DNA of 64,000 nt from an uncultured SAR86 cluster bacterium (GTDB taxonomy: Bacteria > Pseudomonadota > Gammaproteobacteria > Magnimaribacterales > AG-339-G14). This document shows, one piece after another, positions 16,352 to 25,372 of the stretch. Position 1 is the first letter of the stretch, and the number at the start of each line of letters is the position of its first letter. Location of the stretch: assembly GCA_902616715.1 (NCBI GenBank), contig CACMTR010000001.1:186001-250000 (forward strand). The letters are read 5' to 3'. The notes beneath the pieces were generated by a model. The model was given only the letters and a program-made list of their open reading frames with translations. It was not told the origin of the DNA and searched no databases. The position numbers and the translations under genes were made by a program.

Positions 16352-18907
16352 ATGAAAAAAATATATTTATTTCTTTTAATTTTTGCAAACCCTTTCGTTT
16401 TTTCACAAGAAGACTCAGAAAATATTGAGGAATTATTTGTAGTTGGAACAAAAGCCAGCATTATCTCTGCTATAGAAAAGCAAAGGGAATCCGATCAGAT
16501 TATATCTGTTATAGATTCAGATGCATTAGGTGAATTTCCAGATACTACCGCAGCAGAGGCTTTAAGAAGAATCTCAGGTATTTCAGTTGAAAACGATCAA
16601 GGTGAGGGCCGCTATGTTACTGTTAGAGGTCTCTCGGGAGACTTAAACAATATTTCTGTTAATGGCGCTACTGTTCCTGCACCAGAAGGTGGAAGAAAAG
16701 TGATGCTTGACGGTCTACCAACAGAACTTTTAGATTCTATTGAAGTATACAAATCTTTAACTCCTGATCAAGATCTTGATTCTATTGGCGGAAAAGTTGA
16801 GTTTAATACGAAAAGTGCTCTAGACTTGGACGGGACGTATTTCAAATTAAAAGCAAATACTTTGTACAACGATCAAACATATAATAGTAGTAATCCTAAA
16901 ATCTCCCTTACCTATGGAGATATGATTAGTGAAAATGTAGGACATATAATTGGTCTTACTTATTCTGAAAAACAAGTAATTACTTACAACAATGAAACCG
17001 GTTTTCCAGCCTGGAAGCTCATTAGTGGAAACTATGCAATAGATGACGATTTTGAAAGCAGATACTATGATTTAACCAGAGAAAGATTAGGAATTACTTA
17101 CGACATTGACTATAGGATGAATGACGAATCTTCTATCTATGCAAGCATTTTATGGAATGAATACGTGGATGATGAGCTCAGATATAAAGACGAGTATAAA
17201 ATGAGAGAAGAACAAACTAATGTTACTGCTACAGGAAGTACTATTACTGAAATAAGAAGAGATGCAGAAGTAAGAGTTAGGGAGGAGCTTAGAACAATCA
17301 GAACATTTATTCTAGGTGGTAACACAATAGTCAACGGTTGGGATGCAGAGTTTGCACTTTCGAGTTCTTTTGCTGAAGAAGATGATACCGACAATGTTGA
17401 TGCAAAGTTTAGAAGTAGTACATTTGATGCAGGTGATTGTGGAGGACTTTGCGGATCTTTTGATTATTCAAATCCTCAAAAACCACGTATGACTCTAGCT
17501 ACTGCAATTACTACTGGGGCTGGAAATATTTATGATCCAGCAAGCATGGGAGTAGATGAGATTGAAGAGGAAGATTCTGTAATTCAAGACAGAGTGTCAT
17601 CATTTAAGGCTGATTTTACAAAAGAAGGCTTTATGGTTTCTGACATTCCAACGACTTTAAAATTTGGCTTCAAATATAGCACTCGAGAAAAAGAAAAAAC
17701 TGTTTCAGGTTTCGCTTCGGAACCTAACACTAATCAATCAGATTACAATCCAATCACTACACCTGTTAACTGGCCTTTTCCAAACGTTTTTGGTCCCATG
17801 GCAGATCCTGCAACAATCTTCGCTCTTCAGGGCACATTTGGTGCATTAACAAATAACTATGCAAAACCTAACTTTGACAATGATTTTGTTTCTGAAGAAG
17901 ATATCACAGCACTTTATTTAATGGGCACAATGGAATTTGAAAATGCTGTTGTGATTGCTGGTCTAAGGGCAGAGGACACTTCATTTGATACACTTGGATA
18001 CAATAAAGAAGATGACTCTATTATTAGAGCATCTAAAAATTACACATTCGTATCACCAAGTGTAAACGTAAAATACTTCGTCAATGACGACACAATAGTT
18101 CGTGGGGCAATTTGGCGATCTTTATCTAGACCTGGATTCGGTGAAACTGCTCCTGTAGCAGACTTTGAATCGGATGGAACTGCAGCGGATGGAAGTACAA
18201 TCTATAAGGGAGAAATGGGTAATCCTGACTTAGAACCATATGAATCTACAAATCTGGATCTTATCTTTGAAAAATATTATGACAATGGCGCAGTATCATT
18301 AGGTTATTTTAGGAAAGATGTTAAAAACGCTATTTATCCTCAGGTTACAGCAGGTGTTGTTGGAGGGATTAACTTTAACGAATTAGAAACATACATTAAC
18401 AGCGAAAAGTCATCAGTTAATGGAATAGAATTCAATTTTTTCAGGGAATTTGTGGATCTTCCTGAACCATTTGATGGTTTATTCATCTCAGTCAATTTAA
18501 CTAAAGTTGACGCTGAAAGTGATGTTCCTAGCGCTGCCGGTGTGTTTACCGTTCCATTTAGAAAACTCGCTGATAGCACAGAAAATTTATCAATTGGTTA
18601 CGACAAAGGAAAGGTTGACATGAGACTCTCAGTAGCTCGAAGAAGTGATTACTTAGATTATCTTGCTGATGATGACATAGAAACTACTGTAGATGATCTA
18701 AATTATGACAATATCAGATTTACTGACGATCATTCGCAAATAGACTTTACAGCCAAGTACTATTTGAATGACAATTTAACTCTTAAATTAGACTTAATTA
18801 ATATAAATGACGAACCAGAATTTTATTATTGGGGCAGTCCTTCAAGACTTTCCCAATATGATGAATATGGTAGAAGCGCGACAATTGGTTTCACTTATAA
18901 GTACTAA
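16352..18907 (+). CDS. TonB-dependent receptor next to phytase (predicted inositol-phosphate uptake)
   Basis: An 851-residue receptor. The signal peptide ends around VFSQ, followed by an EELFVVGTK TonB-box region. The plug contains TTAAEALRRISGISVEND, YVTVRGLSGDLNNISVNG and SIGGKVEFNTKSA. A long barrel follows, ending in GFTYKY with the terminal aromatic residue. This plug type (RGL, PAPEGGRK) is found in large marine TonB families. It is followed directly by a beta-propeller phytase, an association known in Shewanella and xanthomonads. Uptake of phytate or its lower inositol phosphates is therefore the leading inference. Preceded by a Pho box. Confidence 0.88.
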   Translation: MKKIYLFLLIFANPFVFSQEDSENIEELFVVGTKASIISAIEKQRESDQIISVIDSDALGEFPDTTAAEALRRISGISVENDQGEGRYVTVRGLSGDLNNISVNGATVPAPEGGRKVMLDGLPTELLDSIEVYKSLTPDQDLDSIGGKVEFNTKSALDLDGTYFKLKANTLYNDQTYNSSNPKISLTYGDMISENVGHIIGLTYSEKQVITYNNETGFPAWKLISGNYAIDDDFESRYYDLTRERLGITYDIDYRMNDESSIYASILWNEYVDDELRYKDEYKMREEQTNVTATGSTITEIRRDAEVRVREELRTIRTFILGGNTIVNGWDAEFALSSSFAEEDDTDNVDAKFRSSTFDAGDCGGLCGSFDYSNPQKPRMTLATAITTGAGNIYDPASMGVDEIEEEDSVIQDRVSSFKADFTKEGFMVSDIPTTLKFGFKYSTREKEKTVSGFASEPNTNQSDYNPITTPVNWPFPNVFGPMADPATIFALQGTFGALTNNYAKPNFDNDFVSEEDITALYLMGTMEFENAVVIAGLRAEDTSFDTLGYNKEDDSIIRASKNYTFVSPSVNVKYFVNDDTIVRGAIWRSLSRPGFGETAPVADFESDGTAADGSTIYKGEMGNPDLEPYESTNLDLIFEKYYDNGAVSLGYFRKDVKNAIYPQVTAGVVGGINFNELETYINSEKSSVNGIEFNFFREFVDLPEPFDGLFISVNLTKVDAESDVPSAAGVFTVPFRKLADSTENLSIGYDKGKVDMRLSVARRSDYLDYLADDDIETTVDDLNYDNIRFTDDHSQIDFTAKYYLNDNLTLKLDLININDEPEFYYWGSPSRLSQYDEYGRSATIGFTYKY

Positions 18908-19988
18908 AAATTATTTTCCCCCTAAAAAGGCAAGTTTCATACTTGCCTTTTTATTGTCTACTCTTACTTTTGCAGATTATGTCGAGGTTGAGGCAATTTA
19001 CGAGACACCGCCAGTTATAACGGAGGGAGATGCAGCCGATGATCCTGCAATATGGGTAAATAAAAATAATCCTTCAAATTCAATTATCTTTGGAACTGAT
19101 AAAAAAAGCGGAATTTATAGTTACAATCTTCAAGGACAAGAGTTGAGCTATACAAATCTTGGTAGGATTAATAATATTGATACAAGAAGTATGAATCTTG
19201 GTGACGATGAGAATGTCTCTGATTTTACTTTCCTTTTTGGGTCTAATAGAACATTAGGATCGGTAGATTTATGGGTATTTGAAGATAATAAAACAAGACA
19301 AAAACTTAAAAATAATTTATGGGAAGTTCCATCAAAACCATCATTTAGAGGCAAATCAAATATTATCGTATACGGTATATGCGCTGGAATCGATCCAAAG
19401 TATGGATTGGTTGCTTTTTTAACAGAAGACACTGGTCCGCGAGTTGAAGTATGGAACCTGACTGATAATGGCCTCGATCTTATAACAACTTTTAATAATG
19501 GTGGAGAATCGGAAGGGTGTGTTTATGATGATTTCAATAGAACTCTTTTTATATCAGAAGAAGAAGTAAGAGGGGTTTTAAAAGCTTATAGACTCGATGA
19601 TAGTTTTGATTTCTCTGAGCCTTATATTGTCGATTCTAGAGAAGGTCAAATTGGTGGCGATCCAGAGGGTGTATCTTTATATAAAACATCAAACAATTCA
19701 GGTTATTTAATTTTATCCTCTCAAGGCGATAGTAAATTTAATTTGTATGATAGGAATTATCCATATGATTATATAACCAGTTTTAGAATAGGTTCTTCAA
19801 AAAGAATAGACAATGTTACTGATACTGACGGTATAGAAACAATCAACTTTAAACTGAGTGATGAGTATCCAGAAGGTATTATGATTGCACAAGATGGTCT
19901 TAATAAAGATGGGTATAAAACTAAAAGACAAAACTTTAAAATTGTCTCTTTCAAAGATGTGCTTGATGCTATAAATGTTCCTAGATAA
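18885..19988 (+). CDS. Beta-propeller phytase (3-phytase)
   Basis: Calcium-dependent six-bladed propeller phytase that removes phosphates from phytate outside the cytoplasm. Typical motifs are GDAADDPAIWVN, FGTDKKSGIYSYNLQG, EDTGPRVEVWNL, SEGCVYDD, ISEEEVRGVLKAY, DPEGVSLY and LSSQGDSKFNLYDR. The signal peptide is KKASFILAFLLSTLTFA with cleavage before DYVEV. Any in-frame start must overlap the receptor gene. TTG 18885 gives a 29-residue signal peptide; ATG 18867 and ATG 18807 are alternatives. No start other than a signal-less TTG exists after the receptor stop. The signal peptide is encoded by a terminator-like hairpin. Confidence 0.88.
   Translation: MVSLISTKNYFPPKKASFILAFLLSTLTFADYVEVEAIYETPPVITEGDAADDPAIWVNKNNPSNSIIFGTDKKSGIYSYNLQGQELSYTNLGRINNIDTRSMNLGDDENVSDFTFLFGSNRTLGSVDLWVFEDNKTRQKLKNNLWEVPSKPSFRGKSNIIVYGICAGIDPKYGLVAFLTEDTGPRVEVWNLTDNGLDLITTFNNGGESEGCVYDDFNRTLFISEEEVRGVLKAYRLDDSFDFSEPYIVDSREGQIGGDPEGVSLYKTSNNSGYLILSSQGDSKFNLYDRNYPYDYITSFRIGSSKRIDNVTDTDGIETINFKLSDEYPEGIMIAQDGLNKDGYKTKRQNFKIVSFKDVLDAINVPR
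18924..18952 (+). terminator. Terminator-shaped hairpin inside the phytase signal-peptide codons
   Basis: AAAAAGGCAAGT (18924-18935) pairs perfectly over 12 bp with ACTTGCCTTTTT (18941-18952) around the loop TTCAT, and ends in five T. It lies 17 bases after the receptor stop, where a terminator is expected. It closely resembles the terminators at 8457 and 14881, yet it is translated as part of the phytase signal peptide. It could cause partial termination between receptor and phytase. Confidence 0.7.
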
Positions 19989-20141
19989 TCTCTAGAGTTT
20001 ATATTTAATAATTCAAACACTCATATGCATTAATTCTTACCTTTGCCTTTTATTGTTTTGGATAAATTTATTTTTTGTAAGTCTAAGGACTAAACTGAAA
20101 TAGGTATCGAATTCAATTTTTAAATATTTAAATTTAAAGTT
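19989..20141. other. Gap after phytase without recognisable features
   Basis: About 150 AT-rich bases with no ORF, hairpin or promoter I can support; the regulatory elements of this 535-base gap start at 20142. Confidence 0.6.
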
Positions 20142-20170
20142 TTGAAAAAAATGCTAGTTTTTTTTATAAA
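20142..20170 (+). promoter_or_regulatory. Sigma70-type promoter
   Basis: TTGAAA (20142-20147) and TATAAA (20165-20170) separated by 17 bases form a near-consensus promoter, with a start expected near 20177. That is just upstream of the four Pho half sites, so PhoB bound there would sit downstream of this start and might repress it. Confidence 0.5.
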
Positions 20171-20181
20171 ATTCGTCTATT

Positions 20182-20221
20182 GTGTCAATTATGTGACATA
20201 AAAGTGTCAATAAAGTTACAA
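20182..20221 (+). promoter_or_regulatory. Four tandem Pho half sites
   Basis: GTGTCAA (20182-20188), GTGACAT (20193-20199), GTGTCAA (20204-20210) and GTTACAA (20215-20221) are spaced exactly 11 bases apart, separated by AT-only spacers. This is the longest such array in the window. The hexamer AATAGT (20221-20226) is 10 bases after the third unit and could be a weak -10. The array ends five bases before the ATG of the small ORF. Confidence 0.6.
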
Positions 20222-20226
20222 ATAGT

Positions 20227-20352
20227 ATGAATACTAAAACCGTTCTTAAAGATCAAAGATTAATACCTGCAAAGTCTCAAGTGCAAGAGATGGTTATATT
20301 TGGTTTTATTTCTTTATGGATAGTTTTAGTGGCAGTTCTTTATTTTTCATAA
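20227..20352 (+). CDS. Small single-span membrane protein under Pho array (41 aa)
   Basis: A 41-codon ORF. A basic, polar N-terminus (MNTKTVLKDQRLIPAKSQ) is followed by one strongly hydrophobic span (residues 23-40, ending LYFS). Internal ATG at 20290 would give just the span. No ribosome binding site is visible before 20227, and the Pho half sites abut the start, so translation may be leaderless or begin at 20290. No family recognised. The regulatory array and the position between phytase and the phosphate permease point to a phosphate-stress small protein. Confidence 0.5.
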   Translation: MNTKTVLKDQRLIPAKSQVQEMVIFGFISLWIVLVAVLYFS

Positions 20353-20453
20353 ATATCTCTGAAAAAAAACCTAAGTCTTTTTATTTATCCATAAATTGCA
20401 AGGATTTGAATCATTCACTATTTCATATAAATTTTAATTTAATATCTAAAATT

Positions 20454-20498
20454 AAGTTACATTAAGGCAACAGTTTCTTAACAATCTTGTAGTAAAAT
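20454..20498 (+). promoter_or_regulatory. Pho box and -10 for the PiT permease
   Basis: Three units 11 bases apart: AAGTTAC (20454-20460), AGGCAAC (20465-20471), TCTTAAC (20476-20482). TAAAAT (20493-20498) follows 10 bases after the last unit and matches five of six -10 positions. The units are more degenerate than those at 9132 or 22550 but keep the spacing. Confidence 0.55.
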
Positions 20499-20523
20499 TA
20501 TTTTTAATTTAGAGACTCTAAAT

Positions 20524-21774
20524 ATGGAAACTTTGTTTTTGGATCCTTTTAACATACTTTTGATTGCAGGATTTATTGGTTTTTTTATGGCTTTCGGCAT
20601 TGGGGCTAACGATGTTGCAAACTCCATGGGGACTTCTGTAGGAAGCAAAGCTATAACCCTTAAACAAGCAATAATAATTGCGGCTATTTTTGAATTTTTA
20701 GGAGCTTTTTTAGCAGGTGGAGAAGTAACTTCTACAATTAGAAAAGGCATCGTAGATCCAAATCTATATGCCAATGATGTAAATATATTTGTAATGGGCA
20801 TGATATCAGCTCTTTTAGCAGGAGGTACTTGGTTGTTTATCGCGAGTTTAAGAGGCTGGCCTGTTTCTACTACTCACTCAATAGTGGGAGCTATTATTGG
20901 TTTCGTACTAATTTCTAAGGGAGTAGATGCTGTATCTTGGGGTAAGGTTGGTAATATAGCAATGAGTTGGGTAACTTCCCCTTTATTCTCTGGAACTTTA
21001 GCTTTTGGACTCTATATATCTGCAAAAAAATTAATTTTAGATAGAGCCAATCCTGGAAAAGCAGCTATCACTTTTATTCCATTATATAGTTTTCTAGTAG
21101 CAGTCGTTATTTCACTCGTCACAGCAAGGAAAGGTCTTAAACATGTAGGAATAGAATTTTCAGAAAATGAAATTTATTTATTTACTTTAATTTTTAGCAT
21201 TATTGTTGCAACTGGAACAGCATTTTTTTTAAGAAGGAATAAAGATCAAATAATGAGAGAAGGTGGCATTGAATTTGCATTTGGTTTGCTGATGGTAGTT
21301 TCTGCTAGCGCCATGGCTTTTGCCCATGGTTCAAATGATGTTGCAAATGCAATTGGACCTTTGGCAGCAGTTGTAAGTGTTGTGGATACTGGCGAAATAG
21401 GATCTAAATCTTCGATTAGCCCATGGGTTTTACTTGTTGGAGGTATTGGGATAGTTTTTGGTTTAGCAACTCTAGGTTCCAGGGTCATCTCAACAGTCGG
21501 AAAAAAAATTACAGCTCTAACACCTAGTCTTGGCTTCTCCGCAGAAATGGCCACAGCGTCTACTGTCGTTGCTGCAACTTATCTTGGGTTTCCTATTTCA
21601 ACTACACATACACTAGTCGGTGGAGTTATAGGCGTTGGGTTAGCTAAAGGCGCAGAACACTTAGATTATGTTTCGATAAGGAGAATAATTGCTTCTTGGT
21701 TAGTAACTATTCCTACTGGTGCGGCATTTACAATTCTCTTCTATATTTTATTAAGAATAATTTTTGGTGTATAA
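20524..21774 (+). CDS. pitA: PiT-family inorganic phosphate transporter
   Basis: A 416-residue inner-membrane carrier with the two PiT signature repeats, GIGANDVANSMGTSVGSKA near the N-terminus and AHGSNDVANAIGPLAAV in the second half. Each is followed by a SWGK/PVSTTHS or PISTTHTLVGG element. PiT proteins import (metal-)phosphate with protons or, in marine forms, sodium. Around ten membrane spans are visible. It is normally constitutive in E. coli, but here a Pho-box-like promoter precedes it. It ends seven bases before the convergent gspO. Confidence 0.93.
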   Translation: METLFLDPFNILLIAGFIGFFMAFGIGANDVANSMGTSVGSKAITLKQAIIIAAIFEFLGAFLAGGEVTSTIRKGIVDPNLYANDVNIFVMGMISALLAGGTWLFIASLRGWPVSTTHSIVGAIIGFVLISKGVDAVSWGKVGNIAMSWVTSPLFSGTLAFGLYISAKKLILDRANPGKAAITFIPLYSFLVAVVISLVTARKGLKHVGIEFSENEIYLFTLIFSIIVATGTAFFLRRNKDQIMREGGIEFAFGLLMVVSASAMAFAHGSNDVANAIGPLAAVVSVVDTGEIGSKSSISPWVLLVGGIGIVFGLATLGSRVISTVGKKITALTPSLGFSAEMATASTVVAATYLGFPISTTHTLVGGVIGVGLAKGAEHLDYVSIRRIIASWLVTIPTGAAFTILFYILLRIIFGV

Positions 21775-21781
21775 AATTAAT

Positions 21782-22531
21782 TTAAAGAATAAATAATAAC
21801 CAGATTCCAGACAAAGCAATGTGCGGACCAAAAGCAATAGTTTTTTCTGAAACATTTCTTTTTTTAAAAAAATACCAAATTATTCCTGATAAAGAAGAGA
21901 CAAATAAAATAAAGGGTAAATTGTAGATACCAAAAAATAGAGATAGATTGGATATCAATATTATATCCCCCCAACCAAAAGAATCTTTCTTCAATATATA
22001 GTCTGCTAAAAATTTGATAGCAGATAACACGGCAAGGCATATCAAGAAAGAGACAAACCCTAGGCCTAAAGAAGTGAAATAAAAATTGGCAAGAATTCCA
22101 GTAAAAAAAACGATTAAATTAAGCGAGAAGGGAATTTTGAAAAAACTTTCGTCCAAGCGAGCGATTAAGATTAAGGTAAAAATAAAAAGACAATCTAAAA
22201 GAAAGATATAATTTATCGAACCTGCTTTGATCAAAATTAAGGCAAATAAAATTCCAAGCAAAATCTCGAAAAAAGGGTAACTGATTGAAATACTTTGTTT
22301 ACAAGATTTACATTTACCCATTTGAATAAAAAAACTTAAAACTGGTATGAGCGAAAATACTGATAAAGGTGCTTTGCAATTTGGACAAAACGACCTGGGA
22401 AAAGAAAGTCCCATATCTGGGAACTCCTTCAAAGCATTGCGATAATTAAGGATAATAGGCAAGCGATATGACAAGCTATTGAGAAAGCTTCCAAATATAA
22501 GTCCTAGTAAGAAAGCATATAAAATTTCCAT
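21782..22531 (-). CDS. gspO: Prepilin peptidase GspO/PilD
   Basis: Inner-membrane aspartyl protease that cleaves and N-methylates pseudopilins. The 249 residues carry the N-terminal FGSFLNSLSYRLP block, the zinc-type cysteines CPNCKAP and CKSCKQS, the first catalytic aspartate in ARLDESFF, and the second in FGWGDIILI. It is transcribed away from gspC, sharing the 97-base divergent promoter region. It is the only such peptidase in the window and would process GspG, I, J and K. Confidence 0.92.
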   Translation of the reverse strand: MEILYAFLLGLIFGSFLNSLSYRLPIILNYRNALKEFPDMGLSFPRSFCPNCKAPLSVFSLIPVLSFFIQMGKCKSCKQSISISYPFFEILLGILFALILIKAGSINYIFLLDCLFIFTLILIARLDESFFKIPFSLNLIVFFTGILANFYFTSLGLGFVSFLICLAVLSAIKFLADYILKKDSFGWGDIILISNLSLFFGIYNLPFILFVSSLSGIIWYFFKKRNVSEKTIAFGPHIALSGIWLLFIL

Positions 22532-22549
22532 AAAATAATAATATTCAAA

Positions 22550-22583
22550 TTGTCACTTAATTGTCATTCAAAATCGCATATTT
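22550..22583 (+). promoter_or_regulatory. Pho box in front of the type II secretion operon
   Basis: TTGTCAC (22550-22556), spacer TTAA, TTGTCAT (22561-22567): a clean pair of TGTCA half sites 11 bases apart. Ten bases later comes ATATTT (22578-22583), a weak -10; TATTTA one base on is an alternative. The orientation is toward gspC at 22629. Confidence 0.6.
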
Positions 22584-22628
22584 AGTAGATAATATATCCT
22601 CTTAAGGTCAAACTAGTATATTTAAAAC

Positions 22629-23459
22629 ATGAATATAAATTTTTTTAATATTTACGATAAAATCGCTGATTTCGTTTCTAAAAAGGCCAAAACAATTGTT
22701 ATTGCAATAGTTGCTTTGATATTCTCATTTGAGACTTCAAATGTAATTCTAGAGATCGTATTTTCCGATAAACCAGTTTTAAACTTGTCCCCAGTTGCAA
22801 AAATCCAAATCAAAAAGATAGATCGAAATCCTTTTATACCAAATTATGAATCGCAAAGAAATTCCAATGCTTTCTTAAACGATATTAAAGCACCAGAAAC
22901 ATCCTTATCTTTAAAGTTATTTGGCGTGACTTCCTCCGAGGACAAAAATTTTGCAATTATTGGCCTTTCTAAATCAGATCAAAAAGAATATCAGCCAGGA
23001 GATGGCATCTTAGACGATGTTTTTCTAGAATCGATACATAAAGATTATGTAACGATCAATAGATCTGGAGTTACAGAAAGTCTCTCATTTAACAAACCGA
23101 ACTTAATTTCCGGAATAGAAACAGAAATTACAAAGGATCCTCTTAATGAAAACGACAATATAATCTCTGCGGAGTGGTTATCAAATCAAAATATTTTAGA
23201 CGCGATTTCCTTTGTTCCAATTTTTTCAAACGGTGCTTTGTCAGGACTGGAAGTCAATCCTGGTGAAAATAAAGAGTTTTTTGTAAATTTAGATCTTATG
23301 CCTGGAGATGTTCTTGTATCAATAAATGGTGCTTTAGTCTCTGATTTAAATGAAAATTATCTTTCTAATTTAGAGACTTTTTTTAAAGAACCGAAGGATC
23401 TAAACCTTTCAATTTTAAGAGATAACAATCCAATTTCAATTGGAATTAAAGTTAATTAA
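22629..23459 (+). CDS. gspC: Type II secretion inner-membrane protein GspC
   Basis: Links the inner-membrane platform to the secretin. A single N-terminal span (about 22-44) is followed by the homology region (LSLKLFGVTSSEDKNFAIIG ... GDGILDDVFLESIHKDYVTINRSG). A C-terminal PDZ-like domain contains SGLEVNPGENKEFFVNLDLMPGDVLVSING. 276 residues, normal length. First gene of the operon, preceded by a Pho-box-like repeat, and eight bases ahead of gspD. Confidence 0.9.
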   Translation: MNINFFNIYDKIADFVSKKAKTIVIAIVALIFSFETSNVILEIVFSDKPVLNLSPVAKIQIKKIDRNPFIPNYESQRNSNAFLNDIKAPETSLSLKLFGVTSSEDKNFAIIGLSKSDQKEYQPGDGILDDVFLESIHKDYVTINRSGVTESLSFNKPNLISGIETEITKDPLNENDNIISAEWLSNQNILDAISFVPIFSNGALSGLEVNPGENKEFFVNLDLMPGDVLVSINGALVSDLNENYLSNLETFFKEPKDLNLSILRDNNPISIGIKVN

Positions 23460-23466
23460 ATAAAAT

Positions 23467-25359
23467 ATGTATTTAGGAAATTACTTAAAATTATGCGCGA
23501 CTTTGACGCTTATTTTTTCTTTATATAGCCATGCTGTAACTATAAATATGCGTGATGCTGATATCAGAGCTTTTATATCTGATATTTCTTCTTTAACGGG
23601 CAAGACTTTTATAGTCGATCCAAGAATAAATGCAAAAATCACGATAATATCTAGTGAAGATTTATCTATTGATGAGGCTTATGAAGTAATGCTATCTGTT
23701 TTAGCAGTGAATGGATATGCTGCTATCGAACAAGATAACGCTACTAAAATAGTTCCTGAGATAATCGGAAGGCAATCTTTTAATTCTTTCGCTAGGTCAA
23801 ATAGCCCAGTCGATTCCTTTGTGACTGATATTATTAAACCCAAATTCGCTGCAGTGAATTCTTTGGTTTCAATACTGAGACCGATTATCTCTTCGCAGGG
23901 CCATTTGGCCGTTTATGAGCCGACTAATTCACTAATAATTGCAGACCGGGTTGGAATTGTAGAAAAGTTAAGAGGCATAATAAACGAACTTGATAAAACA
24001 CCAGGTGAAAAGTATGAGGTTGTCAAACTCAATTTTTCATCCTCAAAAGAAATCTCACAGTTAATAGATAAAATTTTCAATGAAAACCCAGGAGGAGTTA
24101 ATCCTAATCAATTTGCATCATATGCAATTGATCGAAGTAACAGCATTCTTTTAGTTGGGGATGAGCCCATAGTAGACCGGATGAAAAATCTTATTCAGAA
24201 TTTGGATACCGAGCAAAGCGGTTCGAGCACTTTAAAAGTGAAATACCTTAAATATGCCGATGCCAAATCTCTTGAAAGTATTCTTAAGAACTTATCAAAT
24301 AATTTATCTGCACAAGATAAAAGTACTAGCAAAATAACAACTAGTATCGAAGCACACGAAGGTACCAATTCATTAGTAATTTCAGCGGACCCTGAGGTAA
24401 TGTCAGCAATTGAAGATGTTATTGCGAGCTTAGATATTAAGAGGGCTCAAGTTTTGGTGGAAGCTATTATTGTTGAAATTTCAGATACTTTAGCTAACGA
24501 ATTGGGTGTCCAAATCCTTTTTTCAGGCGAAGGATCTGATACTCCAATAGTTTCTCAAAGGTTTGGAACTCCAACACCTGATTTGACAGCGATCGTTGGA
24601 GGAGAAGTTTATGACACTACATCCGGTTCATCTTCAATTCCAGCTGCAGCGCAATCACTATTAACTTTAGATGGACTTGCTGCTGGAGTAGGAAAATATA
24701 AAAAAGATGGAGAAAGTTTTGCCGCGATTCTTAATGTTCTTCGTAAAGATACTGAGTCTAATGTGTTATCTACTCCTTCTATTCTTACAATGGATAATGA
24801 AGAATCCTCAATTATAGTTGGCCAAGAAATACCTATTACAACTGGAGAATCTTTAGGTGCTGACAATACAAATCCTTTTAGAACGGTTAGTAGAGAAGAA
24901 GTTGGCGTCAAGTTACTTGTCAAGCCACAAATTAACGAAGGAAACTTTATCCGATTAGATATAGAACAGGAGGTTTCTAGTGTATTTGGACCTTTGTTAA
25001 TTGGAGCTTCTGATATAGCTACTAACAAAAGAGAAATTAAAACAGCTGTAATGGTGGAAGATAGTGAGATAATTGTTTTAGGTGGTTTAATAAGTGATGA
25101 CGTTCAGGAATCAGAAAGAAAAGTTCCTCTACTAGGTGACATACCGCTCTTAGGAAGATTATTTAAATCTACTACAACTTCAAGATCAAAAAAGAATTTA
25201 GTAGTTTTTTTAAAACCTACTATTGTTAGAGATGCAGAAGATATGCAGCTAATAACTAATGAAAAATATAATTTACTTAAAGCTGAGCAAATTTTAAAAA
25301 CAAAAAGAGGCAGGCCTACACCAGACTTGAAAGTTTTAGAAGACTTGATAACCGATTAA
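23467..25359 (+). CDS. gspD: Type II secretion secretin GspD
   Basis: Outer-membrane secretin of 630 residues. A signal peptide (about 1-23, ending YSHA) precedes the N0 domain ([29 protein letters not shown]) and N1-N3 domains. The secretin barrel motif is [30 protein letters not shown]. No long C-terminal pilotin-binding S domain is evident after the [10 protein letters not shown] end of the barrel. This could fit a system without a GspS pilotin, though that is an inference. Confidence 0.94.
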   Translation: MYLGNYLKLCATLTLIFSLYSHAVTINMRDADIRAFISDISSLTGKTFIVDPRINAKITIISSEDLSIDEAYEVMLSVLAVNGYAAIEQDNATKIVPEIIGRQSFNSFARSNSPVDSFVTDIIKPKFAAVNSLVSILRPIISSQGHLAVYEPTNSLIIADRVGIVEKLRGIINELDKTPGEKYEVVKLNFSSSKEISQLIDKIFNENPGGVNPNQFASYAIDRSNSILLVGDEPIVDRMKNLIQNLDTEQSGSSTLKVKYLKYADAKSLESILKNLSNNLSAQDKSTSKITTSIEAHEGTNSLVISADPEVMSAIEDVIASLDIKRAQVLVEAIIVEISDTLANELGVQILFSGEGSDTPIVSQRFGTPTPDLTAIVGGEVYDTTSGSSSIPAAAQSLLTLDGLAAGVGKYKKDGESFAAILNVLRKDTESNVLSTPSILTMDNEESSIIVGQEIPITTGESLGADNTNPFRTVSREEVGVKLLVKPQINEGNFIRLDIEQEVSSVFGPLLIGASDIATNKREIKTAVMVEDSEIIVLGGLISDDVQESERKVPLLGDIPLLGRLFKSTTTSRSKKNLVVFLKPTIVRDAEDMQLITNEKYNLLKAEQILKTKRGRPTPDLKVLEDLITD

Positions 25360-25372
25360 AATAAGTAGTCAT

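Noticed and set aside
24609-25028. 139-codon ORF antisense to gspD
   Set aside because: Shadow of the conserved secretin domain; no independent start signal or motif.
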